Origin: Arsukibacterium sp.
Lineage (GTDB): Bacteria; Pseudomonadota; Gammaproteobacteria; Enterobacterales; Alteromonadaceae
Direction of reading: 5' to 3'
Length of the DNA: 64,000 nucleotides
Assembly (NCBI RefSeq): GCF_018402695.1
Contig: NZ_JAGYIM010000016.1
Span: 248,001-312,000 of the forward strand
Positions 53,468 through 63,094 of the stretch are shown here, in pieces. Position 1 is the first letter of the stretch; every line of letters starts with the position of its first letter. A model generated the notes under the pieces. The model was not told the DNA's origin, made no database searches, and worked only from the letters and a program-made list of their open reading frames with translations. A program made the translations under genes and the position numbers.

Positions 53468-54088
53468 CTATTCTGCTGCTGATACGGCCTTTATCGTGAC
53501 GCTGCCGGAGCTGATATTTTGTAGCTGTTGGCCAAACTCTGCCACAGCCGCAATTGGCAGGCTGATGGTCAGCACTACCTGCTGGCTGTAGACTGTTGCC
53601 AGTAGCTCGCCGCTATGTTGGCTAATTAACTGGCGTGTGCGGGTTTCAAAAGCAAAATCCAGTACTACCTTAAGCTGCACCTGTGGCTCTACTTGCACCG
53701 TTTGCGCTAGCGCCGCGGCTTGCGATACCGCGGCAGAATAGGCCCGCACCAGGCCGCCGGCGCCTAACTTTACCCCGCCAAAATAGCGCACTACCACTGC
53801 CAGGCTGTTACCCAGTTCCTGCTCTGTCAGTACATGCAGCATCGGTTTACCGGCGGTGCCAGAGGGCTCGCCATCGTCGCTAAAGGCCTGGGTTTCAGGC
53901 TGGCGGGTATTGCCAATAATATAAGCCCAGCAGACATGGTTGGCATCGGGATACTGTTTGCGGTAATGGTTTAGCCACACCAGCGCCTCATCGCGGTTTT
54001 TAACCGGCTGTAGAAAGCTCAGAAAGTCACTGTTTTTCTCGGTCAGGCAATGCTCAACGGGCGCGGCGAGTTCGGTATAGGGGCTCAA
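53468..54088 (-). CDS. yigZ: YigZ/IMPACT-family protein
   Basis: Conserved cytoplasmic protein with an N-terminal UPF0029/Impact domain and a C-terminal DUF1949 domain. The core motif SDDGEPSGTAGKPMLHVL is followed by VVVRYFGGVKLGAGGLVRAY. E. coli YigZ is about 204 residues and this one is 206. The biochemical role is unsettled (eukaryotic IMPACT inhibits GCN2). The start is a TTG at 54088; the next residues (SPYTELAAPVEHCLTEKNSD) align with the family N-terminus, so the TTG start is likely real. Confidence 0.92.
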   Translation of the reverse strand: MSPYTELAAPVEHCLTEKNSDFLSFLQPVKNRDEALVWLNHYRKQYPDANHVCWAYIIGNTRQPETQAFSDDGEPSGTAGKPMLHVLTEQELGNSLAVVVRYFGGVKLGAGGLVRAYSAAVSQAAALAQTVQVEPQVQLKVVLDFAFETRTRQLISQHSGELLATVYSQQVVLTISLPIAAVAEFGQQLQNISSGSVTIKAVSAAE

Positions 54089-54133
54089 TGCTAAAATAGT
54101 CTTTTTTAGAAAAAATGCCGGCTGATTATAACG

Positions 54134-54163
54134 AAAAAGCCGGCAGTTAGGGAAACTGCCGGC
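54134..54163 (-). terminator. Terminator of the first tandem S41 protease gene
   Basis: GCCGGCAGTT pairs perfectly with AACTGCCGGC over 10 bp with a 5-base loop, followed on the minus strand by TTTTT. It lies 31 bases past the stop codon and closely resembles the terminator of the paralogous gene at 56579-56612. Confidence 0.88.
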
Positions 54164-54194
54164 GTTACTCCGCTAACTGCCTGCATAAGCGGTT

Positions 54195-56381
54195 TTATTT
54201 CTGCTTTATATACTCAATAGCGCGTTCCAGTTGCTCGTCACGGCCTGCCGCTATACCGGCGATGGTCGGTTTTACCTCAATATCGGGCACTATGCCAACT
54301 TGCTGGGTAGGCGTGCCGTCAAGGTAAAACACCCCTAAACCAGATAAAGCAGTCCGATGACCACCGGGCAATGGTATAAACGAAACATTACCATCTGCAC
54401 CTGCCGTGGTGCTGCCAATTACTTTTGCCTTAGGTGCGCCGCGAAACGCCATAGTGGTATATTCCGACTGGCTGATACTTTGTTCGTTAACCAAAATAGC
54501 CACTTTACCTTTATAGTAATCCGGGTTATCGCTGCCAACCTGGATTGGCTCACTCCAGTTAAACTGCCCCGGGTTATCGGGCTGCATACGGGTAAATTTA
54601 ACGAATGAATACGGCTGTGGATAGAGGTGACGGCCCAGATTAAAGACCAGAAATTGGGATGGGTAAGCGCGAATATCAATAACAAGCCCTGTGGTACCGG
54701 CCAGTTGCTGCATCATATCTTCAACGTCGACACCTTTCATTTTATCAACCCGGATATAGCCAATATTGTCTGGCAAGATCTGATACGCGGTGTCGCCAAA
54801 GTTGTAATATTCATACTGACGTTGCAGTGAGCTGCGCTCAACCAGGGGTACCGTTAGCTGCATGGCCTGACCGGCCCGTTCGATATCTAATGCCAATTGC
54901 TCTGCGTTATCACGCAGCAAGTCCCAGGCAAACTGGCGGTAGCGGGTGGGCTCATTGGAGGCTGCCGCCAGCGGCCTCAGATAAGCCAGGCGATCCGCTA
55001 CCGGCTTGCCGCCGATATGGGTAATAATATCTCCGATCTGCAAAGCGGTGTCTTGATCATAGACCAGCCGGATAACGGGCTTGTCCTCAATAAACCGCAC
55101 CTCTGCCGGTACTATATTGCGGCCAATATAATCGGTTAGCGCAGTATTGTTCCGGTTTGGCCCGAACTGAGTATGGGTGTCCTCAATAGCCGAGACTAGC
55201 GTAGCCAATGCCAATTGATAACGGGTATCGTCTGGCGCCGCAATAACCTCTGCAACAGCGCTATTCAGCACCTGCTGCCAAGGCTGTTCGGTTAAATCAC
55301 GATAAGGCGAGTAATAATTAATAATATTCCACAGCCGGAATACTGTCAGTAACCGATAGCCGCTATCTTCATGGCCAACTTCTGCGTAGGGCTTTTCATT
55401 AAAGACCGGGTTGCCTATGCCCCTTGCAGGGCTTACCCAAAAATGCCGGTCCGGTAACTCAGCAGCATAAACTTTAGCCAGGGTGGTATTTAGCTCTGGC
55501 GATAACTGCCAGGCTAACCAGTGTTGCTCAGGGTGGGCGAGCGCAGCGTCTTTGCTGTCTTTGCAGTTTTTGCAGCCGTTAAGCTCGCCCAGGCCATTAA
55601 TCCACTTAACCAACAACTGGTCGCGTGCTTTGGCATCGGCTTTTAACACTTCAGGGATTAACTTAAAAAGCTCGGCATCCATACTGATATTGCCAGCAGC
55701 AGACTCTGGGTGATAATACTTAATAAAGCCCCAAACTTTGGCCAGTGCGACAAGGTTAGTGTGTTGCTGTTGGCTAAGGGCTGTCAGGCTAATGCCGGAA
55801 TCCGGCTCAAACTCATGAGGTGCTGCGGCGATGAGAGGTTTGGCCTTTGGTGCTTTTGCAATATCTACACCATCCAGTGTCAGCTTAAGGTCGGCAAAAT
55901 AGGCCTGACCAGTACCACTTAACAAAGCCCCGAACACTAAGCTATCAACACCCGCTGGCACATCAAGCGACAGTTGCACTTGTTGCCAGTCTTGGTTACC
56001 GGTTAGCCAGCGCCCGGCCATATTGTCAAACGCAACCATATCCTTACCATTATGTAATCTTAACCAAAACCCGGCGCCATCTCCTGTCAGTTGCTCGGTT
56101 TTGATCCAACCACTTAAGGTAACTTGTTGGCCATCATAGCCAAAAGGCATACGTTGCGCAGCTGAGGTAAAGTTAGCTTCGCTAGTGCTGGTTCTGTTTA
56201 AGCGCAAGCTTTGCCCTGAACCGGTTGGATGGTCCTCACTGATATTGTCAGGTTCGCTGCCCTGAATATACCAATGCTCTGGCGCTCCATCTTTACTCTG
56301 AGAGAAATCCATATTCTGTGGGGCGGCTTGCGCGGTTAAGCAAATAGCCCAGAGCAACAGGCTGGTAATAAATCCTTTCAT
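54195..56381 (-). CDS. Secreted S41-family peptidase, tandem paralogue 1
   Basis: Exported protease-like protein of 728 residues. After the signal peptide (to TAQAAPQ) a beta-sandwich module (about 25-175; NMDFSQSKDGAPEHW, SLRLNRTSTSEAN) resembles a carbohydrate-binding or jelly-roll domain. Then comes VWGFIKYYHPESAAGNISMD, a helical region, a PDZ-like segment (QIGDIITHIGGKPV) and the S41 core: GYIRVDKMKG, LVIDIRAYPS, nucleophile Ser in SISQSEYTTMAF, and STTAGADGNVS in place of the usual Lys motif. The catalytic Lys is not obvious. The gene and terminator duplicate those at 56640. Substrate unknown. Confidence 0.85.
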   Translation of the reverse strand: MKGFITSLLLWAICLTAQAAPQNMDFSQSKDGAPEHWYIQGSEPDNISEDHPTGSGQSLRLNRTSTSEANFTSAAQRMPFGYDGQQVTLSGWIKTEQLTGDGAGFWLRLHNGKDMVAFDNMAGRWLTGNQDWQQVQLSLDVPAGVDSLVFGALLSGTGQAYFADLKLTLDGVDIAKAPKAKPLIAAAPHEFEPDSGISLTALSQQQHTNLVALAKVWGFIKYYHPESAAGNISMDAELFKLIPEVLKADAKARDQLLVKWINGLGELNGCKNCKDSKDAALAHPEQHWLAWQLSPELNTTLAKVYAAELPDRHFWVSPARGIGNPVFNEKPYAEVGHEDSGYRLLTVFRLWNIINYYSPYRDLTEQPWQQVLNSAVAEVIAAPDDTRYQLALATLVSAIEDTHTQFGPNRNNTALTDYIGRNIVPAEVRFIEDKPVIRLVYDQDTALQIGDIITHIGGKPVADRLAYLRPLAAASNEPTRYRQFAWDLLRDNAEQLALDIERAGQAMQLTVPLVERSSLQRQYEYYNFGDTAYQILPDNIGYIRVDKMKGVDVEDMMQQLAGTTGLVIDIRAYPSQFLVFNLGRHLYPQPYSFVKFTRMQPDNPGQFNWSEPIQVGSDNPDYYKGKVAILVNEQSISQSEYTTMAFRGAPKAKVIGSTTAGADGNVSFIPLPGGHRTALSGLGVFYLDGTPTQQVGIVPDIEVKPTIAGIAAGRDEQLERAIEYIKQK

Positions 56382-56578
56382 TTTGTTTCCCTTGTTGTTT
56401 TTATTATAGAGATAACTGTAAATTAAATGGGTGTCAATTGTTTATTAAGTAACAGGTACTAAACGATTGCCAAGCCGGGCGATTAGATATAAGTCCTTGG
56501 CAACTAGAGAGTTATGATGTTTACGCCCTTTTTCAGTCAATAACTGCAGTTATTTTGTGACAATGATCGTTGTGTAAC

Positions 56579-56612
56579 AAAAAGCCGGCAGAGTGGGGAT
56601 CTGCCGGCTTTA
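56579..56612 (-). terminator. Terminator of the second tandem S41 protease gene
   Basis: AAAGCCGGCAGA pairs with TCTGCCGGCTTT (12 bp), with a 7-base loop and a minus-strand T-run. It lies 28 bases past the stop and is a diverged copy of the terminator at 54134-54163, so the duplication included the 3' flank. Confidence 0.88.
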
Positions 56613-56639
56613 CTCAGCTAACTGTCTGCATAGGCGGTT

Positions 56640-58835
56640 TTATTTCTGCTTTATATACTTAATAGCGCGTTCCAGTTGCTCGTCACGGCCGGCTGCGATG
56701 CCGGCTATGGTCGGTTTTACCTCAATATCCGGCACGATACCTATTCGCTGGGTTGGGGTGCCATCCGGGTAGAATATGCCGATACCGGATATATGGGTCC
56801 AGTGACCACCGGGCAGCATAATACCGGAGACATTACCATCGGCACCTGCCGTGGTACTACCTATTACTTTGGCTTTTGGGGCGCCGCGAAACGCCATGGT
56901 GGTGTATTCCGCACTGCTTTGCGTTTGCTCGTTGATCAGAATGGCAATTTTACCTGTGTAGTAGTCTGGATTGTTGTTGCCCACAATTATTGGGCCATCC
57001 CAGTTAAATTGGCCCGGGTTGTCAGCCTGCATAACGGTATATTTAGCGAATGGGTAAGGATTCGGATACAGATAGCTGCCCAGCGTAAAAGCTACAAATT
57101 CTGACGGAGTTTCACGAATGTCAATAATCAGGCCTTTAGTATCATTAAGTTGCTGCATCATCTGCTCAAGATCAACACCTTTTATTTTATCCAGCCGGAT
57201 ATAACCAATATTATCCGGCAGCTGCTTATAAGGGTCATCGCTCGCCGGGGTATACAAAAATTGCCGTTTGAAAGAGTCGTATTCTATCAGTGGCACCTCA
57301 ACATTTAATGATTTACCAGCACGGTTAATGCCTAAAGTGAGTTGCTGCTTATTATTGCGCAACAAAGAATCTGCCCACTGGCGCTGTAAAGTCGGGCCAT
57401 TTGAGGCGGCGACTATCGGCTTAATTCTTGCCAGGTACTCCGCGATATCTTTGCCATCAATATGAGTAATAATATCGCCAATCTGTAACGGCAGGTCTGG
57501 CTGATACAATAGCCCAATGACTGGTTTGTCCTCTACATAGCGAACTTCTACCGGGACTATGTTGCGACCCAGGTAGTTAGCAATTGCTGTATTTTTTCGG
57601 TTTGGCCAGAACTGGCTATGGCTATCATGGATATCTGAGATTAACGTCATCAGCGCCAGTTGATATTGGGTGTCATCAGGTGCAGCGATAACGTTTGCAA
57701 TTGCCTCATCAAGCACCTGTTGCCACGGTTGCTCGGTTAAATCACGGTATGGTGAGTAGTAGTGAACTATATTCCATAGCCTAAACACGCTTAGTAAACG
57801 ATAACCAGAATCCAAATAGCCGATGTCAGCATAAGGCTTTTCATTAAACATCGGGTTACCTTGTGCTGAACGCTTTACCCAATAGTGCCGGGCTGGTAAC
57901 TCAGCAGCGTAGACTTTGGCGAGGGTGGCATTTAGTTCTGGCGATAACTGCCAGGCTAACCAGTGTTGGTCGGGGTGAGCCAGTGCAGCATCGGTAGTGT
58001 CTTTGCACTTTTTGCATGGAGTAAGCTCGCCCAGATCATTTATCCACTTTACTAGCAGCTGGTCGCGCTTTTTGGCATCTACTGTCAGCACTTCAGGAAT
58101 TAATTTAAACAGCTCAGCATCCATACTGATATTGCCCGCAGCAGACTCTGGGTGATAATACTTAATAAAGCCCCATACTTTGGCCAGTGCGGCTAAGTTG
58201 CGTTGTTCTGTTTGGCTGAGTGTTTTCAGGCGAATGCCAGAGTCTTGTTCAAATTTATGGGGTAATGCTGCCGGATAGACCACTCGCTCTCTTGCAGGTG
58301 CCTGCGCAATCGGTTTACCGTCTATGGTCAGGCTAAGCTTTGTATACTCGCTGCTTCCGGTACCCACTTGCAACAGGCCAAAATATAAGTATTCTGTATC
58401 AGGGTCCAGTTCAGCGCTCAGTGTATATTGCTGCCAGTCATTGCTGCCATTAATTGCATTTAACTCCATATCGGTGTAGTGAATTGTGTCGTCGTTTTCT
58501 GACGCCTGAGCAAGCCAGAAACCGGCGAAACCATCAGCGCTAACCTCAGTTGTTTTTATATATCCGCTAAGCATTATGCTTTTTCCACCATAGGGAAATT
58601 TAATATGCTGGTGGATGTCGGCAAATGCGCCGGCGGTAGTACTTTTGCGACTGATTTTCATTGCAGTGGCGTTATCAAGCGACGCTACTTTACTAAAGGT
58701 TGGCGGCTCTGTCCCCGCAATCTGCCAATGGGCTGGCTGGTTTTCAGATATTTCTGAAAAATCCATATTCTGTGGGGTGGCCAGGCTGGCAAAGCTGCAG
58801 CCCAATAGCCCTAAACTGAACAGAAGTCCTTTCAT
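56640..58835 (-). CDS. Secreted S41-family peptidase, tandem paralogue 2
   Basis: At 731 residues it has the same architecture as its neighbour at 54195: signal peptide (to FASLATPQ), N-terminal sandwich module, the shared stretch VWGFIKYYHPESAAGNISMD, PDZ-like QIGDIITHIDGKDI, and the S41 core LIIDIRETPS with Ser in QTQSSAEYTTMAF. The last 40 codons are almost identical to the paralogue, whereas the N-terminal module has diverged most. No signs of decay. The 258 bases between the two genes hold this gene's terminator and the second gene's upstream region. Confidence 0.85.
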   Translation of the reverse strand: MKGLLFSLGLLGCSFASLATPQNMDFSEISENQPAHWQIAGTEPPTFSKVASLDNATAMKISRKSTTAGAFADIHQHIKFPYGGKSIMLSGYIKTTEVSADGFAGFWLAQASENDDTIHYTDMELNAINGSNDWQQYTLSAELDPDTEYLYFGLLQVGTGSSEYTKLSLTIDGKPIAQAPARERVVYPAALPHKFEQDSGIRLKTLSQTEQRNLAALAKVWGFIKYYHPESAAGNISMDAELFKLIPEVLTVDAKKRDQLLVKWINDLGELTPCKKCKDTTDAALAHPDQHWLAWQLSPELNATLAKVYAAELPARHYWVKRSAQGNPMFNEKPYADIGYLDSGYRLLSVFRLWNIVHYYSPYRDLTEQPWQQVLDEAIANVIAAPDDTQYQLALMTLISDIHDSHSQFWPNRKNTAIANYLGRNIVPVEVRYVEDKPVIGLLYQPDLPLQIGDIITHIDGKDIAEYLARIKPIVAASNGPTLQRQWADSLLRNNKQQLTLGINRAGKSLNVEVPLIEYDSFKRQFLYTPASDDPYKQLPDNIGYIRLDKIKGVDLEQMMQQLNDTKGLIIDIRETPSEFVAFTLGSYLYPNPYPFAKYTVMQADNPGQFNWDGPIIVGNNNPDYYTGKIAILINEQTQSSAEYTTMAFRGAPKAKVIGSTTAGADGNVSGIMLPGGHWTHISGIGIFYPDGTPTQRIGIVPDIEVKPTIAGIAAGRDEQLERAIKYIKQK

Positions 58836-59000
58836 ACTGGTTCCTTCATTGTTTTTATAATAGTGATAGCTGTAAACGTTATGAGATTTAATCGTTAAAT
58901 TAACAAATCTTAAACTAGCGGCAGCTAACTGAATGCCTGCTTAATAGCAGCGGCTAAAGCGTTGTTAAATAGGAAGTTGGAATAATTAAGCTGCTGACTA

Positions 59001-60185
59001 TTAGCTGGCATCGGGATGGACAATGCTTGTTACAGGCTGCTTGCTCAACCTGCGCCATAGCCATTCCAGCGGGCCTTGCGAGTAATGCTTAAGATACCAG
59101 CGGCAAAATAGTAGTTGCAGGATGATAGTGGCAACCGCAATACCCAGTAAGGATAACCGGTCGAGGCTGGCAAACCAGTCGGGTTTAAACACTTTAAACA
59201 GCAACACCATTAGCAGGCTTTGGCTTAAATACAGAGTAAAGGCCATGCGGCCGCAGGGTGCCAGCCAGCCTTGCAGCCAACGGCACAACCCCGGCTTGTG
59301 CTGGGCATTAATCAGCGCGCTGGCAAAAGCTAGTGCCATCAGCAAGGCGCTTATTTGCTCCCACGGCAGCATAATGCCCAAATCGTAACCATAGCCGGTA
59401 AGGTGGTCGAGTACTGCGGTAGTGCCGCTGATAGTCAGTGACGCCAGCAACAGCAGGGTTGTTCTGCGACCGGAATAGCCCTGGCGAAACCAGCCGCTGT
59501 TATACAGCGCCATGCCAAAAAGCATCAGCGCGGCCATTAGCCAGTACAGAGTTAGCGCAAAACCCACCAGCATGAGCAGGTTATGCCATAGCATTTCCGT
59601 CAGCTGAGTAAGATAAGGTCCGGTCCATAGTTGCTGCTGCGCCATTAACAGCTCTGCAGTTAATGGCTGCTGCGGTGGCGGGGTCGCCAGCAGCAGATAT
59701 AAGCTGAACAAAGCCGGCATGATCAGCGAAATGGCAAATAGCAAAGCGCCTTTGCGCCACAACGCTGCACTATCGAGTTTATGATAGCCCTGTTTTAATA
59801 CCAGTAAACCGGTCAGGGCATACCAGAGCAAAATATCGCCAAACCAGATAAAACTGATATGGATCAGGCCAAAGATAGCCAGCCACTGCAAACGGCGGTT
59901 TAAGTAAGCCTCGCCATATTTTTGGGCTATTAGAAGCAGGCTGACCCCAAACAACAGATTAAACAGGGTTAAAAACCGGCCTGAAAACAGCATGGTCTGC
60001 AGATTGAATAACAGGGTATCCAGGGTGCTGACGCTTTGTTGCCAGATCAGGCTATGGGAGTAATCGGGTGGGCTGGCAAAGGCAAAAATATTAATCAGTA
60101 AAATACCTAAAATGGCCAGGCCCCGGATGATATCAAGCTGGACAAGCCGCTGGCCAGTTGTGGACGTGTTACTTGCTTGTTGCAT
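59001..60185 (-). CDS. DUF418 family polytopic membrane protein
   Basis: Inner-membrane protein with about nine hydrophobic segments. The N-terminus has the family signature LVQLDIIRGLAILGILLINI, and the C-terminal half carries the DUF418 pattern MAFTLYLSQSLLMVLLFK and LLFCRWYLKHYSQGPLEWLW. The function is unknown; it is related to acyltransferase-3-type membrane proteins. It starts two bases after the TRIC gene stop, so the two form an operon. 394 residues is typical. Confidence 0.9.
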   Translation of the reverse strand: MQQASNTSTTGQRLVQLDIIRGLAILGILLINIFAFASPPDYSHSLIWQQSVSTLDTLLFNLQTMLFSGRFLTLFNLLFGVSLLLIAQKYGEAYLNRRLQWLAIFGLIHISFIWFGDILLWYALTGLLVLKQGYHKLDSAALWRKGALLFAISLIMPALFSLYLLLATPPPQQPLTAELLMAQQQLWTGPYLTQLTEMLWHNLLMLVGFALTLYWLMAALMLFGMALYNSGWFRQGYSGRRTTLLLLASLTISGTTAVLDHLTGYGYDLGIMLPWEQISALLMALAFASALINAQHKPGLCRWLQGWLAPCGRMAFTLYLSQSLLMVLLFKVFKPDWFASLDRLSLLGIAVATIILQLLFCRWYLKHYSQGPLEWLWRRLSKQPVTSIVHPDAS

Positions 60186-60187
60186 AC

Positions 60188-60820
60188 TCAGGGCTCATTT
60201 AATTCGTTATGGTGTTTGCCAAAAACCGGGATGGTAATCTGCCATTTAATCGCCGCCAACCGCAGTAATAATAGCGCCGACATACCGGCCAGCATGGCTG
60301 ACAACTGGCCCACGCCAAGCGCCAGCAAGCTGGTATAGACACCGCCGCCAACCAGACAGGTCACGGCATACAGTTCGCCCCGGAATACCATGGGGATTTC
60401 CCGGCACAGTACATCGCGGATCATGCCGCCACATACACCGCTCATGGTGCCCAGCATAATGGCCACCAAAGTAGAGGTGCCGTAATCCAGCGCTTTCTGG
60501 GTACCCATAATGACAAAAAATGCCAGGCCAATGGCATCGAGAATTTGTAAGGTATTGTTGGGAATAGTTAAACGGTTGCGTACTAATAAAATAGTGGTTA
60601 CGGCGGCGAAAAAAATAGCATAAAAGTAACTATTATTGTTTATCCAGATAACCGGGACATCCAGAATAAGATCGCGCAGGGTGCCGCCGCCAATCGCCGT
60701 AACACTGGCCAGTACAATAACCCCGAAGCCATCCATCTGGTTGCGCCAGGCTGCCAGCGTGCCTGACACCGCGAAGACAGCAACGCCCAGTAAATCAAAC
60801 CAGAAAAAGTAAGGGGTCAT
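60188..60820 (-). CDS. TRIC/UPF0126 family cation channel (YadS-like)
   Basis: Prokaryotic homologue of trimeric intracellular cation channels, predicted to conduct K+ or Na+ in the inner membrane. Two repeats of three hydrophobic segments are visible, each with the Gly-rich kink: AIGGGTLRDLILD (about residue 43) and GVCGGMIRDVLCREIPMVFR (about 130). The 210 residues are normal. It is the first gene of a two-gene operon with DUF418. Confidence 0.92.
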   Translation of the reverse strand: MTPYFFWFDLLGVAVFAVSGTLAAWRNQMDGFGVIVLASVTAIGGGTLRDLILDVPVIWINNNSYFYAIFFAAVTTILLVRNRLTIPNNTLQILDAIGLAFFVIMGTQKALDYGTSTLVAIMLGTMSGVCGGMIRDVLCREIPMVFRGELYAVTCLVGGGVYTSLLALGVGQLSAMLAGMSALLLLRLAAIKWQITIPVFGKHHNELNEP

Positions 60821-61015
60821 GATGCGGTAGCTATCAGCTGGCTAAAGATAGTGTCACGCTAGCAGGCTTTGGGCAGCAGGTAAATGTTTTCCAGCAGTAG
60901 CAGTAACTTATAAAATAGTTGCAATACTTACTTTTCGGCAACAAGGCGGTTGTGCTACGATTTCCCGCTTTTGTAAATAATACGTTTGATAAATTACATT
61001 GAATAAAGGATTAGT

Positions 61016-61969
61016 ATGAATAAATTAGTTGTTGGTGCCGGTATTGTTGTGGTTGCCGCCGCTGCGGGCTTTTACTATGCCAATTCGCAAGCTGAAAATG
61101 CCATTAAAGAGCAAATTGAGCAGGCAAATAAGTCTTATGCAGAAATGGCCGCGAGCGGCCTGATGCCAGCAATTAGCATTGGTTATCAGGATGTGTCGGC
61201 CAATGTACTTACGTCCAGTTACAGCGTGACAGGGGTTGATGTTAGCGTTGCCGGTATGGGCCAGGTCGCTACCATTGAAAAAGTGACCGCTGTGGGTTTA
61301 AAACCGCAGGGCTTAGCAGATAAAGGCAGCGCGCAGCTGGTTGGCGCGAAAGTAGCTGAGCCGATGCTGGCAATGTTACCACCGGATATGAGCGCCTTTG
61401 TTCAGGGCGTGGCGCTGCATGCTGATTACAGCTACCAATATACCCCGGCCACCGGCGAGCTGTATTTCAGCCAGGATACCCGGATCAATGACGAGTTCAG
61501 CCTGGCTTACAACATCTCATTTGCCCAGATGCAGGAATTGTGGGCCTTTGCCCGCGATATGAGCGAGAAAACCCCGGAAGAGCAACAACAGTTAACGATG
61601 TCTGACAGCTACATGACAGACGTAATGGCTAATCTGGTTAAAGGTGCCCTGAAAAGTGGTGAGCTGGTGGTAACCAACAACGGCTTTATTGAGCGCCTGG
61701 TAGAAATGGGCAGCGCCCAGGGTCAATTGCCACCAATGGACGCCTTAAAAGGCATGGCGCTGATGGCAATCACTGCCGATGAAAACCTGCCACTGGAAAT
61801 GAAAGAAAGCCTGACCACTTTTATTAACCAGCCAGAAAAGCTGCAGGTTAATGTTAGCTTTGCTGAGCCGTTAAGCTTTGACGCGGTGCAATCCGGCGCG
61901 TTAATGGCAGAACTGCAAACGCCAGAGCAAATGATTAAATTTGCCAACCTGAAAATGGTTGCTAACTAA
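61016..61969 (+). CDS. Membrane-anchored hypothetical protein, about 317 aa
   Basis: Unrecognised family. An N-terminal hydrophobic segment (LVVGAGIVVVAAAAGFYYA) is followed by an amphipathic helix (ENAIKEQIEQANKSYAEMAA) and a soluble region with alternating strands, likely exported. Its layout recalls the protein at 105-1829 and YdgA/DUF945-like proteins, but I see no firm motif. AAAGGATTAGT precedes the ATG. A clear terminator follows. Confidence 0.75.
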   Translation: MNKLVVGAGIVVVAAAAGFYYANSQAENAIKEQIEQANKSYAEMAASGLMPAISIGYQDVSANVLTSSYSVTGVDVSVAGMGQVATIEKVTAVGLKPQGLADKGSAQLVGAKVAEPMLAMLPPDMSAFVQGVALHADYSYQYTPATGELYFSQDTRINDEFSLAYNISFAQMQELWAFARDMSEKTPEEQQQLTMSDSYMTDVMANLVKGALKSGELVVTNNGFIERLVEMGSAQGQLPPMDALKGMALMAITADENLPLEMKESLTTFINQPEKLQVNVSFAEPLSFDAVQSGALMAELQTPEQMIKFANLKMVAN

Positions 61970-61986
61970 AACAGTCAGCTCATTGC

Positions 61987-62012
61987 AAAAGGCAGCCTGG
62001 CTGCCTTTTTTT
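61987..62012 (+). terminator. Rho-independent terminator
   Basis: AAAAGGCAGC pairs with GCTGCCTTTT around a 3-base loop, followed by T residues. It lies 18 bases past the upstream stop codon. Confidence 0.88.
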
Positions 62013-62086
62013 ATTAGCAAGCCCCCAGCAAATAGCACCAGTCACGGCATAACTTCAATAACCGACTAACCGCCTGGTAAACTAAT

Positions 62087-62692
62087 TTAGTTATCAGCAG
62101 CCAGCACCTGCTGCACTCTGGTTTGTAGTTTCGGTAACAGTATTTCAACAAACCACGGATTGCGTTTAAGCCAGAGGTTATTGCGCGGGCTCGGATGAGG
62201 CAACGGTATTTTATGGGGCCAGTAATCCTGCCAGCTGGCAACTGTTTCAGTCAGTGTCGGTTTAAGATCAGCCAGGTGGTAAGCCTGCGCATACTGACCA
62301 ATAACCACGGTAAGTTGTAACCGGGTTAACTGCTGCAATAAATTCTGCTGCCAGGTAGGGGCGCATTCGGGCCGTGGAGGTAAATCGCCGTTATTGCCTG
62401 TGCCCGGAAAGCAAAAGCCCATCGGCAAAATAGCCACCAAACGAGGATCATAAAATTGTTCAGCAGTCAGGCCCAGCCAGGTACGTAAGCGCTCACCACT
62501 GGCATCGGCAAAAGGCCTGTTTGCCTGATGCGCTTTGCGCCCCGGCGCCTGACCCGCTATCAGAATATGCGCATCGGGATGCCACTGTAATATGGGCCGG
62601 GGCCCCAGCGGCAAATCGGCTGCACATAAGCGGCATTGGCGAACGCTGGCAAGTAACGTGGCATTGGCTGCAGACAGTGGGTTATCAGCCAT
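62087..62692 (-). CDS. Uracil-DNA glycosylase superfamily protein
   Basis: A family-4/5-like UDG fold. The sequence has an N-terminal CRLCAADLPLGPRP (two cysteines of a possible Fe-S or zinc site), motif A GQAPGRKAHQANRPFADASG, LPMGFCFPGTG with a third Cys, VVIGQYAQ, and the late motif PLPHPSPRNN with the His of the UDG active site. Together with TWLGL these are typical of the proteobacterial UDG-superfamily proteins of about 200 residues. Its DNA substrate is unproven. The start overlaps the end of the DUF2784 gene. Confidence 0.85.
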   Translation of the reverse strand: MADNPLSAANATLLASVRQCRLCAADLPLGPRPILQWHPDAHILIAGQAPGRKAHQANRPFADASGERLRTWLGLTAEQFYDPRLVAILPMGFCFPGTGNNGDLPPRPECAPTWQQNLLQQLTRLQLTVVIGQYAQAYHLADLKPTLTETVASWQDYWPHKIPLPHPSPRNNLWLKRNPWFVEILLPKLQTRVQQVLAADN

Positions 62693-63089
62693 GTTTGTTC
62701 GTCCTTACCGGTACCAGATACCAGCTTATCAGCACCAGGGCGCCAAAGCCGGTATAAAGTGCAATAAATACCCAGTCTGGTGCAGTGTAGTACAGTAAAT
62801 ATTGTAGCCAGTGCTGAACAAAGGAACCGGCATAAGTTGCAGCGCCGGCTTTTTCCCGTAAAGCCATTTCCCAGAGCGTAAGCGGACAGATAACGCCCAG
62901 CCAGGATTGCAGCACAACAATACCAATCGCAATTAAATGGCAAATCCGGAATATTTTGGCTCTGACCCAGTGCCACTGCAAAAAATAGCCGAGGTAAATG
63001 GCCAACAGACCCACTACCACGAACAGCACAAATAAGAAATGAAGCAGCAGAATGGTGTCAGCCAACATCAGCAGTAACCTGTCAGACAT
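62685..63089 (-). CDS. DUF2784 family small membrane protein
   Basis: The sequence has four hydrophobic segments with the DUF2784 marks: LADTILLLHFLFVLFVVVG, LGYFLQWHWVRAKIFRICHL, GVICPLTLWEMALRE and WLQYLLYY. Function unknown. I start it at the ATG at 63089, after CAGGTAAAACGC; a longer frame to 63134 overlaps the neighbouring gene. It overlaps the UDG-family gene by eight bases, so this minus-strand group (63700-62087) is probably one operon. Confidence 0.85.
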   Translation of the reverse strand: MSDRLLLMLADTILLLHFLFVLFVVVGLLAIYLGYFLQWHWVRAKIFRICHLIAIGIVVLQSWLGVICPLTLWEMALREKAGAATYAGSFVQHWLQYLLYYTAPDWVFIALYTGFGALVLISWYLVPVRTNKHG

Positions 63090-63094
63090 GCGTT

